The notes under the pieces: model-generated
What the model was told of the DNA's origin: nothing
Databases searched by the model: none
The model's input: the letters and a program-made list of their open reading frames with translations, nothing else
Translations under genes and position numbers: made by a program
Shown: one piece after another, positions 25,490 to 33,394 of the stretch
How the letters are laid out: every line of letters starts with the position of its first letter
Numbering within the stretch: position 1 is the stretch's first letter
Assembly: GCF_000411115.1 (NCBI RefSeq)
Contig: NZ_KE150253.1
Span: forward strand, 310,001-374,000
DNA from: Capnocytophaga granulosa ATCC 51502
Lineage (GTDB): Bacteria; Bacteroidota; Bacteroidia; Flavobacteriales; Flavobacteriaceae
Length of the DNA stretch: 64,000 nucleotides
Direction: 5' to 3'

Positions 25490-25550
25490 GCTCTGAAAAA
25501 AATATTTAATCCACGAAGGATTTTCGTATGAATTTAGATTAGATTAGTTT

Positions 25551-26480
25551 ATGAAAAAAATACTTTTTATATTTACAATTTTATTGTTTAATTGTCATAA
25601 TGCACAAAATACAGGGGAAATGAAAATACAACAAATACCCTTGGAAAAACAGATCACTTATATGATTGATTTAACATTAAAGACCCCCCACGAGCTTTAT
25701 ATCAATGATATATTGGCAGTGAGTCGCTCACGAGGTTCAAACGCCGCCATAGATATAAATCCTTATGTATTAAAAAATGGGAAATACAAGATAAAGTTAA
25801 GGCTATTGCCTTATTGGCATTTGAATGAAACTACAGTATCTAAATCAGATATAGAGAATGCAAGACTTTTTTTTGGCAGCTACATCAGAAATAAAGAGAC
25901 CGATGAGATACTAAATTACAAAGCAGATGTAGCCCTTCCTATTGTAGCCCCTAAGGAGGATGTACCTTATTTTGAGCAAGAGTGGGATGTAGAGCTTACA
26001 GAATTGCCTTATGAGTTAGAAGGTTGGAGCAAAGGTCAAGACCTTCGTAAATGGGACAAAAAAGAATTGGAGAAAAAAGTAGTAGCATTTCATCAAAAGA
26101 TCAGAAAGATACTTAATGACGGGAATTCAGAAGAGTGGATGAAACTGATTCAAAAAAGATTTGATGAAGTTTGTATTTTTGATTATCTTTCAGAAAAACG
26201 AATAGAAAAAGATTTAGAGGAAATAAAGGAAGATGTAGAAGAATATAGTAAAGGAACAATGATACCCTTGGAGGATTATGAGTTAAAACTTTATGCAGAG
26301 GGGAAGTTAGTAACCTTAGAACGAAAAACACATACCCGAGAGTTTAATAATTATTCACCATTAGACATTAAAGGATGGAGTCCTTTAATAAGTAAAGGAA
26401 CAACTTATGGAGCAGCTCCCTACCCTATTTTATTATATTTACCCCAAGGTAGTGATGAATTTGTAATTATACGTAGGTAA
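25551..26480 (+). CDS. Hypothetical lipoprotein/secreted protein (309 aa)
   Basis: The start MKKILFIFTILLFNCHNAQN has a hydrophobic core and a plausible lipobox Cys 15. The N-terminal half is beta-rich (YMIDLTLKTPHELYINDILA, LKNGKYKIKLRLLPYW), the middle has ELPYELEGWSKGQDLR, and the rest is helical and charged. It shares with the next gene the PY-LKGW / PYELEGW motif and the final LYLPQG-DEFVIIRR / YLYRPKGKKELEVIR ending, so they are distant paralogues. It lies inside the IS-end-bracketed segment. No known domain. Confidence 0.7.
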   Translation: MKKILFIFTILLFNCHNAQNTGEMKIQQIPLEKQITYMIDLTLKTPHELYINDILAVSRSRGSNAAIDINPYVLKNGKYKIKLRLLPYWHLNETTVSKSDIENARLFFGSYIRNKETDEILNYKADVALPIVAPKEDVPYFEQEWDVELTELPYELEGWSKGQDLRKWDKKELEKKVVAFHQKIRKILNDGNSEEWMKLIQKRFDEVCIFDYLSEKRIEKDLEEIKEDVEEYSKGTMIPLEDYELKLYAEGKLVTLERKTHTREFNNYSPLDIKGWSPLISKGTTYGAAPYPILLYLPQGSDEFVIIRR

Positions 26481-26493
26481 AAATATTTAACTT

Positions 26494-27471
26494 ATGAAAA
26501 AAGTATATTTATTAGCTATAATTATTTTAACATTTTTAAATTGTAAAGAAAGAATAAAAATGGAAAAAATAGCAAATTTATATAAAGAAGTTAAATATCA
26601 TGAGCAAGCTATTAGTTATCAAGCAGAGTATTTTATAGAAGGTTGTAATTTTGAAATACTAATTAATGGCTTCCCTATTGAGAGATATTATGGATTGGGA
26701 AATGGTGCCTTAAGCGCAAGTGTCCCCATAAATACAGAAATTTTAAAGAGTGGTTTACAATCTTGGAAAATTAGAATTTTTCCTATACACATCAATGGAA
26801 TTCCACAAAAAATGATAGAAGGAGGGGCAAGAGTCCAATTAAAAATACAAGCTATTCGTTTTAAAGATAATGGAGATATTGAAAAGATTTCTACACCTGT
26901 GATAGATTTCGAAGTTCCACTAAAAAAAGAAAAAGAAACAGGAAAAAATATATTTGTAGATATGGGAAAACCTTATGTAGAATATTGTGGAACATTTCAG
27001 GCTAATGTCCCATATCAATTAAAAGGATGGCAAGATGGAGAAAAATTTGATTTATCTGATAGCTTAAATCTAAAAAAAGAAGTTCTAAACAAGTTTAATG
27101 AACTTAGAAATATGATTATCAATAAAGAAGAAAATAAGTTTGAAGAGAGTATTTTATATAAAGAAAAAGAAGTAGCTCAAGCTTTATTTATGACAGAAAA
27201 AGAAAGTAAGGATATTGCAAAATTTTATACAGCTGCATTTGATGGAACTCTACAGAATTTTAATATGACTTCAATTGATAATGAAGAGTTGGTTTATTAT
27301 TGTGAAGATAGAGTAGTCACATTATTATTTACAGCAATGAAATGTCCTCGTTGTAAAGGAGAGCCTGTACTAGTAGGAAGATATGAAGAGGAAAATAGAA
27401 AAAAAGTAAGAATTTTCCCTATATATTTATATCGCCCAAAAGGTAAAAAAGAATTAGAAGTTATAAGATAA
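26494..27471 (+). CDS. Hypothetical lipoprotein, distant paralogue of the previous gene (325 aa)
   Basis: The lipoprotein signal MKKVYLLAIIILTFLNC (Cys 17) is followed by a Lys/Glu-rich linker. Parts parallel the 25551-26480 product: an N-terminal beta region (CNFEILINGFPIERY), an SWKIRIFPIHINGIPQKMI block, PYQLKGWQDGEKFDLSDS in the middle and a C-terminal RIFPIYLYRPKGKKELEV. A CPRC pair near residue 295 is notable. Very A+T-rich coding sequence. It ends at TAA 27469-27471 and the next ATG (tssE-like fragment) follows directly. Confidence 0.7.
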   Translation: MKKVYLLAIIILTFLNCKERIKMEKIANLYKEVKYHEQAISYQAEYFIEGCNFEILINGFPIERYYGLGNGALSASVPINTEILKSGLQSWKIRIFPIHINGIPQKMIEGGARVQLKIQAIRFKDNGDIEKISTPVIDFEVPLKKEKETGKNIFVDMGKPYVEYCGTFQANVPYQLKGWQDGEKFDLSDSLNLKKEVLNKFNELRNMIINKEENKFEESILYKEKEVAQALFMTEKESKDIAKFYTAAFDGTLQNFNMTSIDNEELVYYCEDRVVTLLFTAMKCPRCKGEPVLVGRYEEENRKKVRIFPIYLYRPKGKKELEVIR

Positions 27472-27609
27472 ATGAAAGGCACTTACTACAAAACTCCCAT
27501 AGACTTCAAGGCACTGATAGAGAAGCGCGACCTTGCTAAGACCATGTTAGAGACCTCTGTTGATCAGTAACTCTTCCTATTAGCCACAACAGCTTGGGGA
27601 GAGTGCAGG
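27472..27609 (+). pseudogene. T6SS baseplate TssE (GPW/gp25-like) N-terminal fragment
   Basis: ATG 27472 encodes MKGTYYKTPIDFKALIEKRD then LAKTMLETSVDQ, an in-frame TAA (27568-27570), then LFLLATTAWGECR in the same frame. A YYK-P-DF ... S--Q-LFLL-TT--GECR pattern is that of gp25/TssE proteins in Bacteroidota type VI systems. The gene breaks off after about 46 codons where IS1595 transposase sequence begins. It is a dead fragment and not expressible as TssE. Identification is by pattern memory. Confidence 0.5.
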
Positions 27610-27838
27610 TTGATGAATTTACCATAGGAGGAAAAGAGGAAGGAAAACAAGGTAGAAGCTATGAGATATATATTCTTGGGTATCAGAATTTAACATAGAC
27701 CGATATTTAGCGGAATACAGTTTTAGAATTAATCGCTCACAAAATAAAGATACTATCTTTAACAAATTAATGAAAAGAGTTGTAGAGCATTCTCCCGTTT
27801 CCCAAAGTCAATTAGTATGTAGCTAAATAGACACCTCA
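27600..27838 (+). mobile_element. IS1595-family remnant, right part with transposase C-terminus
   Basis: Transposase frame from 27603 reads VQVDEFTIGGKEEGKQGRSY, which contains a catalytic Asp (VDEF-IGGKEEGKQGR is the ISXO2/IS1595 core), then jumps by deletion to YSWVSEFNIDRYLAEYSFRI and FNKLMKRVVEHSPVSQSQLV, with stop at 27824. The terminal repeat GACACCTCA is at 27830-27838. It is nearly the same right end as the remnant at 23736. It abuts the tssE fragment at 27600-27610. Confidence 0.75.
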
Positions 27839-27860
27839 ATAAAATATTTTTTCCTTCAAT

Positions 27861-28412
27861 ATGCATCCTACTGACAAACAAAAATACATAGATGATCTAC
27901 AGAAGTACGAGGAAAGCAGAGGTATCCTAACGATAGTCTTCTCCATGGTGATACTCATCATTTTTATAGTTATTTACAACACTACAACCGACAGAGGACT
28001 TACTCAAAAGCTCTATAATGCTTCTGTTCCTCTGATTGTTTTTATATTGTTGCTGTTTTATCTTGTCTTTGTCTATCAAAAACGGAGGAACCGAAAGTTA
28101 CGGACACTTATAGGACAGATGAGCGAAGAAGATTTTCAATTTTTCTTACAAGTTCAATCTTCTACCTCTTACAAATATACCCCAGCATTTGTACTTTGTT
28201 GTGATCACTTTTATTTATTTTCAGCTTTTAGGATCAAGGATATAGCCCCTAAAGAAATAACAGAAATACGTTGGCATTATACAAAGAGAGGAACCAAAAT
28301 GGTAGATATCGAATCTGCCTATACCATTACTATCGAGATGTCGGAGCATATATACACCCATTTTATAAGCCAAATCCGAAAGTACAACCCTCATACTCAT
28401 ATAGAAGTTTAA
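27861..28412 (+). CDS. Membrane protein of unknown function (183 aa)
   Basis: Two transmembrane helices (about residues 22-42 and 52-70: LTIVFSMVILIIFIVIY and VPLIVFILLLFYLVFVY) are followed by a cytoplasmic domain of about 110 residues (MSEEDFQFFLQVQSSTSYKY ... FRIKDIAPKEITEIRW) that looks like a PH- or YcxB-like beta domain. It is 5 bases upstream of another membrane protein gene, so the two form a pair. Lies in the island; could be an immunity-type protein, but this is inference. Confidence 0.65.
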   Translation: MHPTDKQKYIDDLQKYEESRGILTIVFSMVILIIFIVIYNTTTDRGLTQKLYNASVPLIVFILLLFYLVFVYQKRRNRKLRTLIGQMSEEDFQFFLQVQSSTSYKYTPAFVLCCDHFYLFSAFRIKDIAPKEITEIRWHYTKRGTKMVDIESAYTITIEMSEHIYTHFISQIRKYNPHTHIEV

Positions 28413-28416
28413 AATT

Positions 28417-29313
28417 ATGAATAACAATATTAAAAAAATAATTTTTCTTATTCCTATCTCTCTGCTGGCAGGAATTACCTTAGCTGCCCTATACCTCTTC
28501 CTTGTTAGAAAGTTTACCAGTAGTTATGATAGGGATATAGCTATGCTCCTTTTCCCTATTCCTTTTTTATTAGGAGTATGGATATTTAGTTCCTTTGCTT
28601 ATAATCAAAAGATAATAGGTGTCCTTGCCATAATCTGTACCATCGTTTTCTTTAAGTTTATGATGGGTATTTTGGGAGTTACTTTCTCTAGAGTGTATGA
28701 AAGAATGACACTCCCCAAGATCTATAAAAGTTATTATTTCTCTTCAGACTATAAAATATTACACATAGAAGGAGCCAAACACCTTGTGAGACTTCCCGAA
28801 GATATTCATCACTTTGCAAAAGGCATCTACCTCAACCCTCAAAACGAGCTGGTTGTCTATGATAAATCAATATCTTTTGATCGCAATGAACCATCTGTTA
28901 TCAACTATATGAAGAAATACAATTCCTTGGGAGAGTGTATGCAAGAGAGTGACACGATAGGAGTACAGCAAGGCATCCCTAATATTTTTGATAGAAATTC
29001 ACAATATCTTCTCAAAAAAGAAACTCTTGAGCGCAAGGATATTAAACCTATGTATGTAGAAAGCTATAAAGCTAAAGGAGACAAATATGAAACTATCTTG
29101 TATTTTGAGGTAAAAACTCACCTCTATATCTTTCGATTAAAAACTAAATTCTCTTATATCAAAAATCAAGAAGAACTTTCAAAAATTCCTACAACTTATT
29201 ATAAAAGCAACTCTGAAACGATAGAATCTTTTGATTCAATTAGTCTATATACCAATAAGCACCTACACTACCAATTACTGAAAATAAAAGATGATTTCTA
29301 TATGGTAAAATAA
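28417..29313 (+). CDS. Membrane protein of unknown function (298 aa)
   Basis: Three hydrophobic segments in the first 100 residues (about 8-28, 42-62, 68-92: IIFLIPISLLAGITLAALYL, LLFPIPFLLGVWIFSSFAY, VLAIICTIVFFKFMMGILGV), then about 200 soluble residues rich in Tyr, Lys and Glu. The start codon ATG 28417 lies 5 bases after the stop of the previous gene. No domain recognised. With the 27861 gene it may form a two-gene unit. It ends just before the truncated monooxygenase copy. Confidence 0.65.
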   Translation: MNNNIKKIIFLIPISLLAGITLAALYLFLVRKFTSSYDRDIAMLLFPIPFLLGVWIFSSFAYNQKIIGVLAIICTIVFFKFMMGILGVTFSRVYERMTLPKIYKSYYFSSDYKILHIEGAKHLVRLPEDIHHFAKGIYLNPQNELVVYDKSISFDRNEPSVINYMKKYNSLGECMQESDTIGVQQGIPNIFDRNSQYLLKKETLERKDIKPMYVESYKAKGDKYETILYFEVKTHLYIFRLKTKFSYIKNQEELSKIPTTYYKSNSETIESFDSISLYTNKHLHYQLLKIKDDFYMVK

Positions 29314-29341
29314 TGATACTATACACACGAAGGCCTAAAAA

Positions 29342-29566
29342 ATGGAGAGAATTTTGTGTGTCTTCCCTATGGTGATGCAAGAAGACCTTTCGCAGGTGCG
29401 TATTGTGGAGATTTACCGAGACGAAGCAGCCTACCAAGCACACTTACAGACGCCTCATTTCTTGGAGTATAAGAGCAGTACGCTTAAAATGGTAAAATCG
29501 CTTAAGCTGATAGAAATGGATGCCCTCGACCCCGAGGCAATGACTTATATCTTCAAAAAACAGTGA
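29342..29566 (+). pseudogene. 5'-truncated copy of the secreted monooxygenase
   Basis: The frame from 29342 enters the sequence shared with 22457-22849 at about codon 8 (ILCVFPMVMQEDLSQVRIVE) and continues to the same C-terminus. It lacks the signal peptide, the first 60 or so residues and the original promoter. Upstream is island sequence. It may be made from the ATG at 29342 but would not be a complete ABM domain. Confidence 0.75.
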
Positions 29567-30097
29567 GCGAATGAGCACATTTGTTAGTTGGCTGATTATT
29601 TACTACTTTTGCACTTGATAATCTTCTGACTTATGAGAAAACTTATTTATCTGATCTTATCTCTTGTAGCTGTCCCAGTTTTCGCCCAAGAAGAACAATG
29701 GGTACGCAGTAGTAGCTTAGGATTCAAGGGAGGTATAAACTTTGCCAACTTATCCGTTAGAGGAGATGGCGAATATAATCCTACCCAAAGGCCTTATGCT
29801 GGTTTCGTATATACAGATTATGTTTATAATTTCCTTGCAGCCAAGTTTGAACTTACCTATTCAGGACAGGGGGGCAAATACGAATATGCTGAAAAGAATA
29901 TAGATGCGGTCTATTCGATTCCTTACCTATCATTGGGTTATGTGATGAGTTTTCGTTTCCTCTCTGCCACACGCTTAGACTGTGGAGGTTCCCTTGACTT
30001 TGTTTTAAGCAAAGACCGCCATATTCCTGATCAACAGATGATAGACCTAACAGGCTTTATGGGGCTAGAACTGCGAATTACAGAGCAACTTTCTTTG
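29357..30097 (+). repeat. Long direct repeat, right copy
   Basis: Partner of 22640-23383. It starts in the truncated monooxygenase and ends at CTTTCTTTG inside the intact porin gene, after which the porin frame goes on to its full length. Confidence 0.88.
29604..29611 (+). promoter_or_regulatory. -7 promoter box of the intact porin-like gene
   Basis: TACTTTTG, 21 bases before ATG 29633, is the same as at 22890-22897. Confidence 0.6.
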
Positions 30098-30238
30098 GAA
30101 GGACGTATCAAGGGAGGTTTTTGGAGTGTTACCAAGGCCAATACCAATGAATATCCTTTCCGATATGATCCTAAAAATGTAGTGTATCAAGTAGGAATTG
30201 TATATTACTTCAATACGGATGTGTGGCGAGATAAATAA
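29633..30238 (+). CDS. PorT-like outer-membrane beta-barrel protein (intact copy)
   Basis: A 201-residue porin-family protein. Signal peptide MRKLIYLILSLVAVPVFAQ, then the typical SLGFKGGINFANL start of PorT/OMP_b-brl_2 proteins and repeated beta strands (YNFLAAKFELTYSGQGGKYE, YSIPYLSLGYVMSFRF). The C-terminal segment VVYQVGIVYYFNTDVW holds the closing strand absent in the copy at 22919-23395. Role unknown; small barrels of this class occur in great number in Flavobacteriia. Confidence 0.82.
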   Translation: MRKLIYLILSLVAVPVFAQEEQWVRSSSLGFKGGINFANLSVRGDGEYNPTQRPYAGFVYTDYVYNFLAAKFELTYSGQGGKYEYAEKNIDAVYSIPYLSLGYVMSFRFLSATRLDCGGSLDFVLSKDRHIPDQQMIDLTGFMGLELRITEQLSLEGRIKGGFWSVTKANTNEYPFRYDPKNVVYQVGIVYYFNTDVWRDK

Positions 30239-30320
30239 AGCTCCAAAGCAAGGACAGAACACAAAGGCACCTCTTTCTGTAATCATAGTAACCCATAAAA
30301 TATCATAGGTATTACCTCTT

Positions 30321-30935
30321 ATGTCCCAAAAAATCAGCGTATTCAACAAGCTATTAGCTCATTATGGTAGGCAATATTGGTGGAATAACCCCAATCGCAT
30401 AACCGACTGGGTGTCCATGATCCTCATTCAGCAAACCACTCAAGAGAATACCGAAAAAGCCCTTGCTAACTTAGAGGGTAAGCTCACGGTAGAGGCTTTG
30501 CACACTATGGAGCTGGCCACTTTGCAAGAATATATACGTCCGGCAGGCTTCTACAAGCAGAAGAGTACTTATATCAAAGCCCTGATCGCATGGTATAGGT
30601 CACATGGGGCTTCTCTGGAAAAGTTTAAAGCCATACCTACTGAGGAGCTTCGCCAAGAACTGCTCTCTATCAAAGGCGTAGGCGAAGAAACTGCCGATGC
30701 TATGCTGCTCTACATCTTTAAGCGCAATGTATTTATAGCCGACCAGTATGCTATACGACTTTTGAACCGCCTGAATCTCTCTTCAGCACAGACTTATAAA
30801 GCCTTACGCGAAGAGTGTATGCCTTTAGTAGCTGATATTCCCTTAGAGACTTGTCAGGAATGGCACGCAGTGATTGATATGCATGGCAAGGCCTACCGCA
30901 AAGGGGATACCGACGAATCGTGGCTACTGGAATAA
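30321..30935 (+). CDS. HhH-GPD superfamily DNA glycosylase (MagIII / COG2231-like)
   Basis: A 204-residue base-excision repair enzyme. The early block WVSMILIQQTTQENTEKALA is the family's substrate-pocket helix, the helix-hairpin-helix is LLSIKGVGEETADAMLLYIF (about residues 113-132) and the catalytic Asp is in FIADQYAIRLLNRL (about 138). The Endo III catalytic Lys position in the hairpin is Glu (GVGEETA), and the four-Cys [4Fe-4S] loop of Endo III and MutY is absent. That fits a monofunctional 3-methyladenine-type glycosylase. It is followed 31 bases later by the ABC transporter. Confidence 0.82.
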   Translation: MSQKISVFNKLLAHYGRQYWWNNPNRITDWVSMILIQQTTQENTEKALANLEGKLTVEALHTMELATLQEYIRPAGFYKQKSTYIKALIAWYRSHGASLEKFKAIPTEELRQELLSIKGVGEETADAMLLYIFKRNVFIADQYAIRLLNRLNLSSAQTYKALREECMPLVADIPLETCQEWHAVIDMHGKAYRKGDTDESWLLE

Positions 30936-30966
30936 TCAAACAAATAGCTCATTAACACACAACACC

Positions 30967-32508
30967 TTGACAAACATCTTCACTTTTCTAAAGGAAGAAG
31001 CACCCTTCTTCCTGCATCTCACTACTGAACACCTCTTGCTCTCGCTCTTGGCCATTGTCATAGCGACGCTTATAGGGGTGGTATTGGGTGTTTTTATAAG
31101 CGAGTATCGCAAGTATGCCGCTTGGCTCTTGGCAGCGGTCAATGTGCTCTATACGATTCCCTCCATAGCCTTGTTGGGTTTCTTTATCACCATTACAGGG
31201 GTGGGTAACCTCACGGCTCTTATAGCCCTGATACTCTACGCCTTGCTGCCTATTATCCGTAGTACTTATACGGGTATTACCCAGATTAACCCACTTATTA
31301 TCGAGGCTGCCGAGGCCATGGGTAGCACCCGCTGGCAGTTGCTCTGGCGGATAAAACTCCCCTTAGCTCTCCCTGTACTCATGTCGGGAGTTCGTAATAT
31401 GGTTACCATGACCATTGCACTGGCAGGTATAGCTTCGTTTGTAGGGGCAGGTGGCTTGGGCGTGGCTATCTATCGCGGTATCACAACCAACAATAGTACA
31501 ATGACTTTGCTAGGTAGTGTACTGATTGCCTTCTTGGCTTTGGGTTTTGATTTTCTCTTGGCAAAAATAGAAAAACGCCTGACCAACAGGGAAGTAGCCT
31601 CGAAGCGCAACCCGCTAAAGCTGGTAGGAATGGGGGTATTGGCACTGCTTATCACTCTCTTCTTTGTGCTTTCTCCTAAAAGGACAAAGGATATACACAT
31701 CGCGACCAAGCCAATGACCGAAAGCTACCTATTGGGGCAAATGCTTGCCTTGCTTATCGAGCAAGACACAGGGCTTTCGGTACGCCTGACCAATGGGGTA
31801 GGAGGCGGTACCTCCAACATTCACCCTGCAATGCTCCGTGGAGGCTTTGATATGTATCCCGAATACACCGCTACTGCGTGGGAGGCGGTGCTCAAGCGCA
31901 AAGAGCCTTACCGCGAAGATAAGTTTGCTGCCTTAGAAGAAGCCTACAAAAAGCAATATGGCTTGCAGTGGGTAAACTTATATGGGTTTAACAATACTTA
32001 TGGCTTGGCCGTAAGCAAAGAGATAGCCCAGCGGTACCAGCTCAAAACTTTTTCCGATTTGGCAAAGGTGAGTGACCAGCTTATTTTTGGAGCTGAATAC
32101 GACTTCTTTGAGCGTGAAGACGGCTACAAACAACTGCAAAAGACCTATAATATACACTTTAGAAAGGTGATAGATATGGACATCGGGCTCAAATACCAAG
32201 CTATGCACGACAAAAAGATTGATGCAATGGTAGTATTCACCACCGACGGGCAGCTTTCTGTAAGCGAAGTGGTAGTACTCCAAGATGACCACAATCTGTA
32301 TCCCTCCTACAAGGCAGGAACTGTGGTACGTAGCGAGGTGCTGACAACTTATCCTGCCCTGCGCATTACCTTGGCAAAGTTCAACGATCTGATAGACGAT
32401 GCCACCATGGCGCACCTTAATTTCTTGGTAGAAGCCCAAAGGAAACGACCAGAAGAAGTTGCCAAGGAGTTTCTATTACAAAAAGGACTTTTACACTCAC
32501 AACCATGA
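30967..32508 (+). CDS. Glycine betaine/choline-type ABC permease fused to its substrate-binding domain (OpuB/OpuC-like)
   Basis: I place the start at TTG 30967, 31 bases past the glycosylase stop; a frame reaching back to 30874 would overlap it by 62 bases. Residues about 1-215 form the BPD permease domain with five or six helices and the EAAEAMGSTRWQLLWRIKLP coupling loop. After a further helix (VLALLITLFFVLS), residues about 250-513 are an OpuAC-type binding domain (GGGTSNIHPAMLRGGFDMYP, where the conserved acidic and aromatic residues follow). The fusion is known in other Bacteroidota. The function is osmoprotectant or choline uptake; the ligand is inferred. Confidence 0.88.
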   Translation: MTNIFTFLKEEAPFFLHLTTEHLLLSLLAIVIATLIGVVLGVFISEYRKYAAWLLAAVNVLYTIPSIALLGFFITITGVGNLTALIALILYALLPIIRSTYTGITQINPLIIEAAEAMGSTRWQLLWRIKLPLALPVLMSGVRNMVTMTIALAGIASFVGAGGLGVAIYRGITTNNSTMTLLGSVLIAFLALGFDFLLAKIEKRLTNREVASKRNPLKLVGMGVLALLITLFFVLSPKRTKDIHIATKPMTESYLLGQMLALLIEQDTGLSVRLTNGVGGGTSNIHPAMLRGGFDMYPEYTATAWEAVLKRKEPYREDKFAALEEAYKKQYGLQWVNLYGFNNTYGLAVSKEIAQRYQLKTFSDLAKVSDQLIFGAEYDFFEREDGYKQLQKTYNIHFRKVIDMDIGLKYQAMHDKKIDAMVVFTTDGQLSVSEVVVLQDDHNLYPSYKAGTVVRSEVLTTYPALRITLAKFNDLIDDATMAHLNFLVEAQRKRPEEVAKEFLLQKGLLHSQP

Positions 32509-33215
32509 TTACATTTTCCCATATATACAAAAGCTATAATGGCAAAGAGTTGATCTCCGACTTCAACTTAACCATTGAAAGCGGCACTTTTCTCACCATC
32601 ATAGGTACTTCAGGTTCGGGAAAAACCACCCTGCTGAAGATGATTAACGGACTTATTTTGCCCGATAAGGGTGAAATACATATTGACGGCAGGAATATTC
32701 TGGCGGAAGACCTCATTGAGCTGCGTCGCAATATAGGCTATGTCATTCAGGGGAATATCCTTTTTCCTCACCTCACTGTTGCCGAGAATATAGCTTATGT
32801 ACTCCACCTAAAAAGCTATTCCAAGGCCGATATAGAGCGCATTGTAACAGGAAAACTACAACAGGTAAATCTCAACCCAGAACTCGCTAACCGATTTCCG
32901 CATCAGCTTTCAGGCGGACAGCAACAGCGGGTAGGTATTGCCCGTGCCTTAGCGGCCAATCCTGATATCGTATTGATGGACGAGCCTTTTGGGTCATTAG
33001 ACAGTATTACCCGTAAGCAGCTACAGCGCGAACTCAAAGCCTTACATCTGCTTTCAGGCGCCACTCTCGTATTCGTTACCCACGATATAGCCGAAGCTCT
33101 TACCCTCGGCACCAAAGTATTAGTTTTAGACAAAGGTACCATTCAGCAATATGATACCCCAGAGATGATTAAACAACACCCTGCCAATGAGTTTGTAAAG
33201 CAATTAGTCAATTAA
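32505..33215 (+). CDS. Glycine betaine/choline-type ABC transporter ATP-binding protein (OpuA/OpuC-like)
   Basis: A 236-residue ABC ATPase. Walker A GTSGSGKTTLLK (about residues 34-45), Q-loop region NIGYVIQGNILFPHLTV, signature LSGGQQQRVGIARALA (about 134-149), Walker B IVLMDEPFGSLD (about 155-166) and switch His in VFVTHDIAEAL. No C-terminal CBS domain, which longer homologues have. It overlaps the permease stop by 4 bases (ATGA) and so is translationally coupled to it. Confidence 0.93.
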   Translation: MITFSHIYKSYNGKELISDFNLTIESGTFLTIIGTSGSGKTTLLKMINGLILPDKGEIHIDGRNILAEDLIELRRNIGYVIQGNILFPHLTVAENIAYVLHLKSYSKADIERIVTGKLQQVNLNPELANRFPHQLSGGQQQRVGIARALAANPDIVLMDEPFGSLDSITRKQLQRELKALHLLSGATLVFVTHDIAEALTLGTKVLVLDKGTIQQYDTPEMIKQHPANEFVKQLVN

Positions 33216-33225
33216 TATACAATAT

Positions 33226-33333
33226 ATGAAAGCTATCGTTATTTACAAAGCAGGCGATGCTCACCAATTACAAATAGAAGAACGTCCTATTCCAGTTCTA
33301 AAAGAGGGTTGGAATAGGCAGGAGGTAAATTGA
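33226..33333 (+). pseudogene. Quinone oxidoreductase / zinc alcohol dehydrogenase, N-terminal fragment
   Basis: ATG 33226 reads MKAIVIYKAGDAHQLQIEER then PIPVLKEGW, which is the N-terminal strand pair of MDR-family quinone oxidoreductases, then continues six residues (NRQEVN) to a stop. About 300 residues of the enzyme are missing. Too short for the usual gene callers and probably a relic of a deletion between the transporter and argS. Confidence 0.7.
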
Positions 33334-33368
33334 CAAATTGACTCATTGGCAATTTGACAAATTATTCT

Positions 33369-33376
33369 TACCTTTG
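33369..33376 (+). promoter_or_regulatory. -7 promoter box of argS
   Basis: TACCTTTG lies 18 bases before the chosen ATG 33395 and inside the longer frame from 33338, which supports the later start. Confidence 0.65.
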
Positions 33377-33394
33377 CAAAAAATAATGTACCTC

